Below are positions 47,810 to 59,340 of a stretch of 64,000 nucleotides of DNA, piece by piece. The notes beneath the pieces are model-generated. The model made no database searches. It saw nothing but the letters and a program-made list of their open reading frames with translations, and was not told where the DNA came from. Made by a program: the position numbers and the translations under genes. Source of the stretch: Chlorophyllum brunneum. Taxonomy: Eukaryota; Basidiomycota; Agaricomycetes; Agaricales; Agaricaceae. The stretch spans positions 496,001 to 560,000 of the forward strand of contig OY756143.1 of assembly GCA_963576785.1 (NCBI GenBank). Direction: 5' to 3'. Within the stretch, counting starts at the first letter, position 1. Every line of letters begins with the position of its first letter.

Positions 47810-48660
47810 ACTTTTATCCCACCCGCTTCACTGTTTTATATCATATTTGGAGTTTTTTTTTTTTTTAGCATTGGTATCGATCTGTACAGATTGAGATACA
47901 GACACCGTCGACGAATGCAAAACAGGTTCAGCAAACTGCCCACTCGTTACTCGGGGGAGTGGTTAGGATCCCATTTGCCAGGAGCCTGTATTGGGTCTCC
48001 ACAGAAAAACGGCTATGTTTCCTATGAGAAAGCATCTCGGAAACACAGGTCATACGGAGTCTGACGGAGATGCTCACCTTGAATCCACCAGGATCGTTGT
48101 CCCAAGTCAGCCATCGCATCAGCCCTGAGGCCTGAAGATCTGAAGTTCTATCCCTCCGATCATTCACTCCCTACTGACAGGAATTAACCGGCTTCAGCCC
48201 AGATGCGCACAAGGACCCTACGGATCTCCTTCACTGACACAGCAGCTCATATGTAATCAAGAGTCAACTTGCTCTGGTCGTGTCATTCGAGAATGATATG
48301 CAGCTTGGAGAAAGTTCATTTATGTTGTCGCGCATCCTTTGACCAACAATGTAGCCCATAGGTTGACTCTGATCCGGGGGATATGGCATCGCGGTTGATA
48401 AAAGGCGCTAACATTGAGGTACCCCGTTTCCGTGCCCCAACCACAATATCGGTGTAGCTTTGCGCTTGCTCCTGTTCTTCCCTCGAAAAACATATTGCAG
48501 CAGTTGTAGCTGCTCACTATACTGCTTCCATATCATCGGTTACCCATCCACACCCGCGCAGGTGACTGGGGACCTGCGTATCGTTTCGAAACTCCTCCGA
48601 GCCGGTGTTTCATGGTGCCCCAACTTGTTCAGAAATATGAACCTTTGACGGGTACTCTCT
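47810..48660 (-). pseudogene. 3' fragment of the 594-aa gene, unit 2
   Basis: Aligns with about 50110-50990 (for example GGATCCCATTT(G/T) near 47970, CAGAAAAACGGC(T/C)ATGTT at about 48002 and TTGTTCAGAAA near 48625). Broken by stops and indels; exons 1-3 absent. Confidence 0.75.
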
Positions 48661-48848
48661 TAGCTCCCGACAAGGTACATATATGTGGGAGAATTGCCCA
48701 AACGTGCCTCTTAAATCGCAGTACCTGCGCCCCTTGGTTATTTTGACATGACTGGACCTGCGCCAGTGATTGTACTACAACTGCCTGACCATTTAATTTT
48801 CGTATTGTCGCTTTATACAGCCTGTCTTCATACAGTTCTTTGCCTCAG

Positions 48849-50018
48849 CTGGAAGTTTTTCTATATGGTGCGCCACGGAATCGTGCTTAGGAATTAATTA
48901 ATTGAGAGATAGGGATTAACATCGCACTTTTTCTACCGCGACGTTTCTTCTGCTATGAAGGGGTGAAGGGTCCACGAGATGGCTCCTCTTTACATCCGCA
49001 GCTGTTATGTTTATCATCTCAACCGCAAGCATCTGCGCATGCTTTTTGGTTTCATCACTTACGGAATACCAATACCGAAGTCTATGGTTCGGTCAAAACA
49101 TCTGTTCTACCTCGCAAATAAGTGAGTTATTTAACTCGTGTAGATGAAGTTGAGAAGTAATGAGTTCAGCGTCATAGCCGACACACTTCTAGTGAGTAGT
49201 TTCGCGATAGTGCTTGTTCGAACGCCACAAGCCACATCATCTAGTTATCGCGGTGCTATTTCATCTGGTCACAATCAAGAAAGATCATTCTTTTTCCAAG
49301 TATCTTCCTGGTGACAATCACCAGTGTGTCTCCTTTCCTCGTCACATTTGCGGGCGTTGCGCTGATCATACAGTCATGTTCCAGTCTTCGGAGCCGTCTT
49401 CTTCGCTGGTCCTATTGAGAGGATTGCCCTGCCAAGATATTTATATCTGGGGTTAACTTTGGGCCCCAACGTCGTTGTCACTGTTCTCACAGGTGATACA
49501 GGTTCATTGATCACTTCAAGATCAGGATACTCACACATTCCACTACTTGAGCCTTTCGTATCTGGTGGATTGCTCGTGGGGTGCGCGATCTCTTCGGACG
49601 CGGTTTAGCTCGCAAGTACTATTCGACCATGGCAATTCTGTACGTGCGCTCGAAAATCCACCCTGCACGCTTCATCAGCTGATACATTTACTAGTGTCGA
49701 ATCTGGAGCTATATACCCTGTACGTCATCTTAGATCAGGTACTCATTGGGGTGAGTATCCAACAGTTTAAACTTGAAATTTTTACTCGTTTTCCATCGGG
49801 TTCAAGGTTTTACCATTTGTGTTCGATACGCCGTTGGCCCAGAATGCGGTTATTACCCCCCAACTACCAGGTTGGTGAAATCTTGCACCTACTGATGGCA
49901 CGGGCAGACCACGGCGCCGACACTAATCATTATGCAGGTTGGTTTGGGATACCATGTGCGAGATATCGTGCTTAGCAACGGACCGTCAGTAGTTTTGTCG
50001 ACCATCACCTCCAATTGA
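48849..50018 (+). pseudogene. multi-pass membrane gene, copy 3, exon 1 lost
   Basis: Starts at the exon 2 acceptor (TGCCTCAG then CTGGAAG); upstream of it the exon 1 homology is missing. The remaining exons are recognisable but diverged (a short ATGCTTTTTGG region replaces the usual helix; exon 4 frame broken). Ends at TGA 50016-50018, only 61 bp from the stop of the convergent 594-aa gene. Confidence 0.7.
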
Positions 50019-50079
50019 GTATTTATTCAATATTGAATGATACTAATCTACCTTCGTACGGATCTTTACACCTCATCCC

Positions 50080-52083
50080 CTACTTCGTACCATCGTTACT
50101 GGTTAAACTGGTGGGCATGTTGCTATATACTTCAAGGTTTAATTTGTACGGTGGCAATCGACCAATGCAGAATGGCTTCGGCAAGCCGTCCACTTGGGGC
50201 GGTCGTGGAGGGTTGTCAGGATCCCATTTTTCAAGAGGTTGTCTTGGATCTCTATAGAAAAACGGCCATGTTGGAAGATAGCATATTTCCTACAGGTAAA
50301 TTATCAAGAATGCACTGAAGGTATACACGTATACCACTCACCTCAAATCCGCAAGCAGGACGACAAGTCGTCCAGATATCCCAAGCAAGCCAATTCATCA
50401 GCCCCGAAACATCTTCCTCCCACCGCTTGACTGCACCGCTCAAATCCTTCACCTCGTGTTGGCGCGAGTCTGATATACTCAACTCCGAAACTGAGGTCTC
50501 AGCCCAGATACGCACAACGACTCTACAGATCTCTTTCACGGTATCTCGTATCGAATTTAGGATCAATCGCTCCGATCGCGTCATTTGAGAATGAAACCCC
50601 GCTCGGAGAGAATCCACGTAAGTTGTCGCGCACTCCTTGAACACCGGTATAGCCCATGATAGATTAGTTCCGATTTGAGGGAGGGCGCCGCGAGTGATAT
50701 AAGGCACGAGCATTGCAGTAGTTTGTTTCCGAGCCTCAAATACAATCTCGGCAGCGCCTCGCACTGCGGAGCTGTTTGTCCCTCGCAAAACATACTGCAG
50801 TACTTCCAGCCGCTCACCATACCGCTTCATTATAATCCGGATCACTGCTTGCCAATCCACACCACTTCCACCACTCCCCCGTTTCTGTGGACTGAGGACT
50901 TCATCAAGCCTCCTATACATTGCCTCTATGTCGCCTTTCGAAACACTCTCGAGTCGGTGTGCCCATTTCGGTTTACCAATTCGTTCAGAAACAAGACTAG
51001 GGAAAATGTTTGTGTCGTAGAACGAAACAAGACGCGCGAGGTCGAGTTGAACGCGGGAGTCACCTGGGTAACGTCTATGCCAGGATCCGGATTCTGTAAC
51101 CAGGAATACTTTCCGAAGGAAGGTTTCAGAGACTGGAGGTGGAGGTGGGAGTTTAGGGAAGGGCGATGGTAGTGGGGGCGGCGGGGGGCAACCACCGGTA
51201 GGGTTTGGGTCGGGTATTTTAGGAAGTGGAGGTAGTGAGGTCGGGAAAGGAGGTGGACCTTCAGCAGGCAGGTTGAGTGACGAGACGACTTGTATTCCTT
51301 TACTGAAATCACAGAGCATGATTTCACTAATACAGTCTCAATGACTGGTGTGTCTCGTGAGGGTAAAGTACTCACAAATCCATTTCCATCCTGTTCAATA
51401 GAAAGGATTGAGCGTTTCGCGGCCAAAAACCACCAGCGGAAGATAGACATACCTAACAAACCCATCCAGATCGTAGTTCCGGCCCCATTTGCACAGGTCA
51501 TGTATCCTTTGCCCTTCATTGAATAAACATTCTGGCCTAGTTCTTCCCCAAGCAACAATATCCTGACTATCCAATGTTCCATCCAGCATTTTCGCGGCAC
51601 TACTCCCATCAAAGTATAACACCTTCAGTGGTCGTGTAGCCATCAACGTTAACTGCCAGCATCCTTGTCCATCTCCGCCAGAGCAGAAAATATTAGCGTG
51701 CTCGGGGTCCGTGGCGACCCAACTTGGTCCGTGCGGCATCTCGTGAGCATGTGCACCATGGTATAGGAGGGTACCAGATGGGACTGTGCCGGGCACAACA
51801 GTGTGTCCTGGTCATGTTCATGGGTAAGAGGCGGTGTGGCCAAGGTGGTTGGAGAGGACGCACCATTGCGATATAACGTGTTTGGCCAATGCTGTAGAAG
51901 GGAACCTACAGACTGGAACACAAAGTTCCCAGTCGCGTTGGCCGGAGGTCGTTGGTTAAAATCCCATGTCGTATCCAGCCTCCAGATCAGGGGTGAATCC
52001 TCAATGAAGAAAGGTATCTGTGCGCCGAACGCCCTCTGCACACCAAGTGCAGTCAAAGACAACAAGACAATGCTGGTAGCCAT
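50080..52083 (-). CDS. secreted or luminal protein of unknown function, 594 aa, five exons
   Basis: Exons 52083-51864, 51807-51453, 51389-51375 (15 nt), 51326-50342 and 50289-50080; all splice sites are GT-AG and the phases sum to 595 codons. The N-terminus MATSIVLLSLTALGVQRAFGA is a likely signal peptide. Conserved-looking blocks: TWDFNQRPPANATGNFVF, SLLQHWPNTLYRNG, GTLLYHGAHAHEMP, WVATDPEHANIFC, LKVLYFDGSSAAKM, then the micro-exon MEMDF and IMLCDF. A proline-rich linker follows (CPPPPPLPSPFPKLPPPPP) and a helical C-terminal part with RYPGDSRVQLDLARLVSFYD. I recall close relatives in many mushroom genomes without assigned function. Partial 3' copies lie upstream in the tandem array, so this is the only complete one. 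Confidence 0.88.
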
Positions 52084-52862
52084 TAAGAGCAGCAGTAGAG
52101 AAATAGTTCAGATTGTTGCCTTAGGTCGATAGTGACAGGTAGCCCTTGGCATACATCCAGTTCTTGCCACAAGTATACCGTGTGAAGGGGGTAGCAGTGC
52201 AGAGAACACCTGGGGGTCAAGAGTTAAGATGCGAGCGTCTGAAGTACTGGGTCTGTCCGGTGTAGGTGGATCATTTCAGTGCTGCGGATGCCGGGAAAAT
52301 CGAGAGGTGACACGTGGGTAATATGTTCTGACCGCACAGCTAAATGAATATCAGCTATGGGTGTAAATAGAGCATCCGCACAGTAAGTATCAACACGGAT
52401 GGACGTACTACCCTATCCCAACAAATCTTGCCGTATGGTGTGGTGTTTTGCTGGGGGGAAATAAGTATATTACATAGGAAAGGTAGATAAGCAGCGTAGT
52501 CAATATTGGTTGACGCAAGGAGGTACGACAGGACCTCACTTTGTTGACTGAATAAAGCTAGAGACAATGGATCAGCCCATACCCATGTATCGTTGGTCGG
52601 ACGGGGTATCGCGGTTTGTACCCATGTAACGCAAAATTTGCGGGGAGTTTCACTGCGAGCAACGGAACACTAGCACCGACAGGTCATGGGTGAGGACGTT
52701 TGCATTTAATGTAACTCGAGATTCGTAAGTAGCAAAGTTTTGCTTCTCCACCAGCCCCAGAACATGCAGCGTTTTTTGTCCAGTCATGATGCATGAGTGC
52801 TGAACTCTGTATCCAGTACATCAGGTCATGCTTGGACGCATCCGACGAGCTCCAAACTGCCT
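52084..52862. other. intergenic, no gene seen
   Basis: Upstream region of the 594-aa gene and 3' side of the ICT1-like gene; only short frames without support. Confidence 0.5.
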
Positions 52863-53616
52863 TCAAAACCAGTCCTTGGTCGATCTACTACGCTTCACAT
52901 CGCTTCGATACATCTTCTCCGTCTTCCGCTTCGCCTTTTCAGCTTTCTGGAACCGTTCGACTTTCTTCTTTTGTTCCTCCGAAGGCTCCTTCTTGATAGG
53001 AGTCGTCGATGCGGATAAAATAGCCGCATGCAGCTATACCGAGTGTGTATTAGACGTCAAGTTTACGTTAATACCGGCGAAAACGAACCTTGGTCATGCA
53101 GTCATCGATATTTTGAGCTTGAGAACGGGTCGTGGTTGATGAAACTTGGATAGAGTGGGATGAAGACACATAGTATGGCTGAGATACATTCAGTAATCAG
53201 GTTGACTGGACGTCTAGCGAATGAGCTTACAGACCGGAGGAGTTCAGCTCGTGCCCAAGCGGGTATCCATGAACTACTCAACGAGCATTTGATTACGGCC
53301 TTCGTGTTCACTTTATTGACGTTCTGAACGCGGAAAGAAAGAGAAGCACGCGTCAGTGTTGCAGGGGTCTGGGTGGTTAGTTTGACCTGACCTGACCGCC
53401 AGGCCCAGAGCTTCTTGCGAACTGTAGCTCGATGTGATTCCGAGGTATGGATGCATCCTTGAATTTGGTTAGCCATGCACGGGCTTTTTCCATATCTTCT
53501 GGCGTTTCTAGCACGGTGAGAGCTGGGGGAGCAGGTATAGAGGAAACGCTGTGAACATGGCGGTATGAAGCAGAGGACAGACTCTTCAATAATGTTTGCG
53601 GACGTGACAGAGACAT
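52863..53616 (-). CDS. ICT1: mitochondrial ICT1-type peptidyl-tRNA hydrolase, 192 aa
   Basis: Exons 53616-53392, 53323-53231, 53178-53089 and 53033-52863, all phase 0 with introns of 52-68 bp. The N-terminus (MSLSRPQTLLKSLSSASYRH) is basic and Ser-rich, as in a mitochondrial presequence. The RF-1 domain carries RSSGPGGQNVNKVNTK across the first intron; GGQ is the hydrolytic loop of release factors. TTRSQAQNIDDC and a Lys/Arg-rich tail (KAEKAKRKTEKMYRS) are typical of ICT1/MRPL58 and bacterial ArfB, which free peptides from stalled ribosomes and lack codon-recognition domains. The start at 53616 is favoured by the presequence; an upstream in-frame codon is possible. The upstream side is a divergent promoter shared with a broken copy of gene X. 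Confidence 0.92.
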
Positions 53617-53695
53617 CTGAAATCTATGACGACGATTGGTCGTAAATAAGGTCCTAAATAAAAACAAACATAACCTTCCTTGAACCACAACCACG

Positions 53696-54020
53696 ATGAG
53701 TTCTCGCAGGCCCTTTATGCCCTTTGGCAGTGGTCAGCAAAAGTATGTTGTGATACTTGGCTCCGAAAATTGACCCCAAACTTTGGAACGCTTTACATCG
53801 TGGCTCAGATCAGCCGGATGACCTCGACCTAGTTAAGGGCCAATTATAGGACTTCTTGGACAAGGACCCAAGCGCAATGCATCACATAGGGGCAGAGCTT
53901 CGAAACCTACTACAACTCACCGGAGCCAATCTCACTCGCCCTCAGAAAACGGCTCCCGGAAACCAGAAACCAGTTCAATAGCCCAACCAACCGGTGGATG
54001 GAAATCCAAGCCCATGCTCA
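53696..54020 (+). pseudogene. broken 5' copy of gene X
   Basis: From ATG at 53696 the sequence aligns with gene X at 57376: CGCAGGCCCTTTATGCCCTTTGG against CGTATGCCCTTTCTACCATTCGG, then CTTGGACAAGGACCC against CTTGGACCACGTCC, and GCCAATCTCACTCG(C/T) against the same in X. Indels remove the reading frame and similarity fades near 54000. The divergent promoter region between it and ICT1 is also conserved at 57290-57375. Confidence 0.75.
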
Positions 54021-55648
54021 CGAAAAACCAGCTCTCTTGAATTCTACCATCAGGTCTTCGAGGCCTTTGTCCCCGAATATGTCTCGCTATCTCATCATCA
54101 TACTCCGGTGTCGCAGATGCATTTTGCGTCCGAACGTGTGAAATGTAAATGTGACCCAGGACACTGGCATTGGGTTCAGACGAATCTACCTGCCGTTGTA
54201 CTTCGTACGGCGTGATCACGACCGGAACTAGAGACCCTCGAATAGGCGTGCATCCCCCCTTGGTGACCCCAATCGTTTTTCATGGTAACGTTCCACCTCC
54301 GCATAAGACATTTTCCTCGAACTTTTCCCCTCGTTCCTCCAGTCATCCACCTCACTCGGAAACATTATCCAAGGTCACGAATGCGACCCATTTCTGAGGG
54401 TACGCTGTCTTGAAGCGTGTTCACCCTCGGGTATATTCACAATCGTACACACTTTGGTCGCAGAGTCCTCACAGCTGACCCGCCGTCCTCGTAGCCGAGC
54501 ATGATTTGTGACCCCATCTCCTACTCCCTACTGCAACGATTGAATATCAGTCAATGTAGGATCATTCGCGCCCAAGTCGAAGGCGAATCTGCGCTCCTGA
54601 CCTTGCACATCTTTTTTCCTGCTCCGAGGTACTGGAACCGAATTGTAGTCAAGTCCTTCTCTGACATGGTTAGGCTTGCTCTGACCGGTGTTCTAAGCCT
54701 AGTATTTGGCTCATGCTCCCTTATTGGCTGATACGCAACCAAGGTACGGTTTATCTTCTCTCTGCAACACGCGCAACAGTCCATGTTGTTGCTGTTCTTG
54801 AACTGTTTCTATAACTAAGCATACCTACAACCAAGACACGGTACGAGATACACACGCCTGTGAGTCCACGAGTTTCCCCGCTGCTGGGTTGACGGTTCAC
54901 CAACCATTTCACCAGCCAATTCAGGTTGGCGGGCAGGATCATAACCCAGAAAATCAGTCTAGCTAATAATACTATTCTATTAGCCATTGGTGCATGTGTG
55001 TTGCTCGGATCCCAGCTTGAATGTTTGGAGCAACACCTCAGAATGTGCAGCTTTGTGGTCACTCTACGGCTGTGACGAAGTGGCTGAATTGGTACGACTC
55101 AATTGCGTGCCCACCCTTTCACAGGGTCTCGGAAATCCACTAGACATTCATCTTTCTCCTAGCCATCTTCCATCTCCTCCAGTGAGATGGTCGGGGCGAG
55201 ACGGCGGGGTGTACGTTGGGAGAAGCTCTTGAACAACAACTGGAGAGGAGTTGAGCCGATTGAGGCCCTTGGTTGGACCCATGTGCTGGACGCTTGTGCC
55301 CTTGTCAACTTGCGTCCCTTGGTTCAAATTCCAACATAACCGGGCTCTGCCGATTATAGTAAGACCGATTGTACCAGAGCTGCCTGACAATTCAATTTTC
55401 GCTGCATTTTGTATTGTCGTTTTATACCGGTCCGTTGCGAATCCAGGCGTGGTTCTTAGTGGTTGGACAATCCCGGTCTCCTTGACATATCTCCGCTCGA
55501 ACCTGAACACCTGGCTCCTCATAAGTAAGTACCCTCTTGGTGGCGCGATCTGGTGGCTTGTCCCGTTCGGCCATGTCCTCTGGCTCCCACTCCTCATTCC
55601 GCTTGTCCCCACCCGCCATTTGACCGCATCGATCTCAAATACCTATCG
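54021..55648. other. upstream part of duplication unit 4, no intact gene
   Basis: From about 54540 this matches the upstream region of unit 1 (for example TAGTCAAGTC at 54649 and 42980; AAGTGGCTGAATTGGTACGACTCAATT at 55078 against 43338). A 95-codon minus frame at 53932-54219 shows no known domain. Confidence 0.5.
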
Positions 55649-57034
55649 ATGACACGGAACCCAACCTCATTTGATGGCAATCGGGCACAACACACTAACA
55701 ACCCATTCGGGATCCCACCACAATTCGGGATACCATTTCGCCACTCTGTTGCTGGATATATGGCAAGTCTATTACTTCTGAGTCTGCAGAGATGACAGGT
55801 TGACTATCATCTACCTCAGATGGAGGTTTTTCTATACGGTGCGCCAGAAGTTCATATTTCGTTAGGTCTTGTGGGGATTGATCGGGAGACAGGTATCAAC
55901 ATTATGCTCTTCCCTGCTGCGGCATATCTTCTACTGCGAAGAGGCGAGGGGATCACGAGATGGCTCCTCTTTGGATCCGCGGCTGCTATGTTCGCTATCT
56001 CAACTGCGAGCGTTTCCATGAGCATGCACATTCTTTTCAATTTCCTCATTCATGGAACGCGAGTACCAACGTCTATCGCTCGGTCGAAACTTCTGTTCTA
56101 CCTCGCAAATAAGTAGGTTGTTTGATTATTCGTGCTAGTGAAAATTTGACGTAATGAGATTAGTATGATAGCAGATACACTTCTGGTAGATGGCTCTGCA
56201 TAAGTCGCTCCTTGATAGTCACAAATCACTTCTATTTTAGATATCTCGATGCTATTCTGTCTGGTCACAATCAATAACGATCATTCTTTTCCCAAGTGTC
56301 TTGCTTGCGGCGACTAGCAGTGCGTATCCTATCCTCCTCGCGTTCGGGGTGTTTACATTGATCACTTGATTATGCCTCAGTCTTCGGAGTCGTCTTCGTC
56401 TCGGGTCCACTTGAAAAGGCTGCCCTACCGAAATATATCTACCTATGGCTAACCTTGGGCCTCAACATCTTGGTCACTGCCCTCACAGGTAATACAAGGC
56501 CATTGATCACTTCAGGATCAAGATGCTTACGCTTTTCACTTCTTGAGCTTCTCGTATCTGGTGGATGGCTCGTAAGGCAGGCAAAGTTTTCGGACCCGAC
56601 TTTGCTCGCAGGTATTATTCTACCATGGCAATTATGTATGTGCATTCGAAAATGCGCTATCTACGTTTTTAATCAGCTGATTCATTCCCCAGTGTTGAAT
56701 CCGGGGCTATATACTCCCTGTACGTTATCTTGGATCAGGTACTCATTACGGTGAGTGCTTGGTCGTTTAAAGCGCGACAATTCTTGTTTATTCTCTATCA
56801 AAGTTCAAAGTTTTACCATTTGTCTTCGAGGCGCCGTTGGCCCAGATTGCGGTTAGTAGCTTACTTCGTTGGGTTGCCTTTGACATTGCATCAGCTGACG
56901 CCACAGAAAAGACTGCTGTACCTACATTGATAATTGTACAGGTTGGCTTGGGTCGACATATTCGAGATGTTGAGACCAACATTCGGCTTAGCAATGACAT
57001 TTCCGTGGTTCTATCTACTATCAGGTCCGATTGA
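55649..57034 (+). pseudogene. multi-pass membrane gene, copy 4, nearly intact
   Basis: Exons 55649-55762, 55820-56112, 56164-56185, 56241-56488 and later ones ending at TGA 57032-57034. Exon 2 is complete and in frame, unlike copies 1 and 2. Intron 1 is GC-AG (GCAAGT...CTCAG, 57 bp). Exon 4 (248 nt) is one base out of phase: its first half (ISRCYSVWSQSITIILFPS) runs into TGA at about 56366, while its second half (YIYLWLTLGLNILVTALTG) is in another frame. Later exons fit: SRIWWMARKAGKVFGPDFAR, ESGAIYSLYVILDQVL, APLAQIA, TLIIVQVGLGRHIRDVETN. One frame error, or an intron I could not place, separates it from a functional gene. Confidence 0.75.
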
Positions 57035-57194
57035 ACATATTCACGATGGATGGAGATTAATATACCCTCGTTATTCTTACCTTTACGAATATTTACCGCC
57101 ACACCCTCTACTTTGCATTATCTTTAGAATTATTTTAGCAGTCGCGTTGCTACGTAGTTCGTGATTCAGTTTGTACGGTGGCAGTTAACGAAGC

Positions 57195-57290
57195 TATCCG
57201 CTCGAACTTTTTTGCAAATTCCTGCTTGATGTGACTTGGGAGCATGAATCCATCCTTGAATTGCGTATACGAGAATGAGCCTTTCGTTCA
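57195..57290 (-). pseudogene. remnant of the ICT1 5' exon
   Basis: CTTGATGTGACTTGGG... CATGAATCCATCCTTGAATT at 57225-57262 matches ICT1 exon 1 antisense (CTCGATGTGATTCC...ATGGATGCATCCTTGAATT at 53427-53465). The conserved block ends after about 60-90 bp, and the rest of ICT1 is absent here. Confidence 0.65.
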
Positions 57291-57375
57291 TCAACAGATC
57301 AATGACGATTATTCCGTAAACTGGATAACCGAGTCCCAAATAAACACAAATATAATTTCTTCAACCGCAACCACC

Positions 57376-58825
57376 ATGAGTGCCCGTATGCCCTTTCTAC
57401 CATTCGGTGGTGGTCCACAAAGGTCGACTACAGCCGGCTCTGGAAATGGACCCATTTTTGTTCCTAACTCCGGGAACGCTTTGCATCGCAGCTCAGGCCA
57501 ACAGGACTCTCAGGACACACTTCCGATCGCTGGACTTCTTGGACCACGTCCTAACCGCACTACCTCTCACAGCGGTCCAGCTTCAAAGAATTTAGTACAC
57601 CTCGCTGGGGCTAATCTCACTCGTTCCCAAAGTACAGCTCCCGGAAATTACAACGCTCAAGAAACCAATTTGATGCCAGCAAACGGAAATCCTGACAACA
57701 GGATCAGAACACCTACACTTATCCATGCTACTTCACCCCTCTTGACCTCTCCTACTATTGGGCCTGGAGGCTTCAAAGCTCCTGCACCTCTCCATTTTAC
57801 CGATTCTCTCCAGACTTCTCCGGATAAGTCTATGGCCTTGCTTGGGTTTCCCAGTGCGCATATATCCAATGAAATGCAGCGGCATCAACACATTACAAGC
57901 GCTGCTGTTCCTGTTCGACAACAACCTTCACCTGACTCGTCTGATCAATCTGGGACTCTGGAAGGTCGTGATATGCAAAGGAATGTTGCTGCTTCTTTTC
58001 GGACTTCGACTCCTCATGCACGGAATGGACACGGAGCTGACGCGGGTCTGATACAACCACAAAGAGTGTTTCCACAAGATTATGACGCGGAATACGGTCA
58101 TTTTTTCGCATTACAGCAACAAATGTCGACGAACCGCAAACACTCGCGAGAGCGTTATGATAATGATCAAGCTCAACCTTCGAAACGTCAAAGAAATACG
58201 CATGACTCTCAAATGCGAACAGTACTTGATCTCTCCTCACCTTGATACCTCTCACTGACACATGAAAGAACACTGGACATCCAGCATCTGTTTCAACGTC
58301 GGTCAATGATGATCGATACACCGCGGAACCACCCCGCCAGAGCGTTCTCAGCCAGATTTTGGGTTGTGATGCAGAACGGCTGTTGCAAAACCAGCTTGAA
58401 CACTTTAGTAATCGAGTGAGTATCTGGCAAGCGGCTTCGGACGAAGAGTGGGAGGAGGGCGCTGAGGGTACGCCTTGACCTTTTCCTCTTCATATCCAGA
58501 TACTGACCCATGACTATGTTTTCAGAATTAAAGCAGAGGTTTAATAACATGTTGCAGAAGGTATATTCCTTTCATCCACCGATAATCATAACGTAACCTT
58601 GTTTTGACATAGACCCAGGACTATATGAAGTACGTCTCTCACCTCTGAGTAGTGAACTCGCTTAATGGCATCATCAGGAGGAAAAGAGACTTGATCACGA
58701 CGCTTGAGAGCCGTATAAATACACACCAGGATTTGCTTCGCGATCGTGAACAGGCGTTGATGGTTACGAGAGAAAGTTTGGTTAGTGAGAGCCAGAATGT
58801 GTTGGGCGGGAAGTGTCGTGTTTAG
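57376..58825 (+). CDS. gene X: disordered N-terminus and C-terminal coiled coil, 414 aa
   Basis: Exons 57376-58221, 58269-58467, 58526-58560, 58613-58629 (17 nt) and 58678-58825; introns 47-58 bp, phases consistent to TAG at 58823. Residues 1-280 are Ser/Pro/Gln-rich and look disordered (MSARMPFLPFGGG; RQQPSPDSSDQSG; a basic SRERYDNDQAQPSKRQR). The C-terminal 110 residues are helical: GCDAERLLQNQLEHFSNR, ELKQRFNNMLQK and TLESRINTHQDLLRDREQAL, a probable coiled coil. No named domain. The ATG at 57376 is chosen because it matches the ATG of the duplicate at 53696. The gene diverges from an ICT1 remnant; its own copy beside true ICT1 is broken. Confidence 0.85.
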
Positions 58826-59340
58826 GTGGTTTTGTACTAATACTGCGGTTTCTTGTTAATTGGATGACCTCGGACAATAAGCAGCCACAACAAGCACCGA
58901 TTGACGGATCGGAAATGGAATTGATAACTCCGAGACCTTCCGCGGACCCCGGAGACACATGCAGCGAGAGGACCGCAATTCCATAATTACCTGATCTCAC
59001 TCGTCGCCAGGCGCGCCACGCCGAGACTCACGCCGCCCCAAAGAAAGGGGGGAATATTTGAAATTAAGCTAATTGTTGGCTGATGAGAAAACACTATTTG
59101 GCTATATGTAATTGAGCGAGTGACAAACACTGTAAGAAGGGGGAGCTAAAAACACATTTGACAAGGAAAGAAGGATGGGAAAAAATAGAATCTGGTTATG
59201 GAAGATGGGCGTCGGGAGGGTAGAGGAGATAGGGTCTGGAGAAAGAAGGGGAGGGGACATGGAGTGGTACGTATGCCGGAATATGCGTATTCGGATGATT
59301 TATGCGTAAAAAGAGAGAGATAAAGTGGATGGGTGGGATT
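58826..59340. other. spacer between convergent genes, nothing seen
   Basis: Lies between the 3' ends of gene X (+) and the acidic-protein gene (-). It probably carries both 3' UTRs. No ORF supported. Confidence 0.5.

Larger units (their letters stand above)
42900..50018 (+). repeat. tandem segmental duplication array, three units
   Basis: Units of about 2.6 kb each hold an upstream region, a plus-strand multi-pass membrane gene and a minus-strand 3' fragment of the 594-aa gene. Approximate limits: unit 1 42900-46075, unit 2 46080-48655, unit 3 48660-50018, the last joined to the complete 594-aa gene. A fourth, separated unit lies at about 54500-57180. Upstream landmarks such as CTGACATCACCGGGCCT recur at 43570 and 46180 and in altered form in the others. 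Confidence 0.8.
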
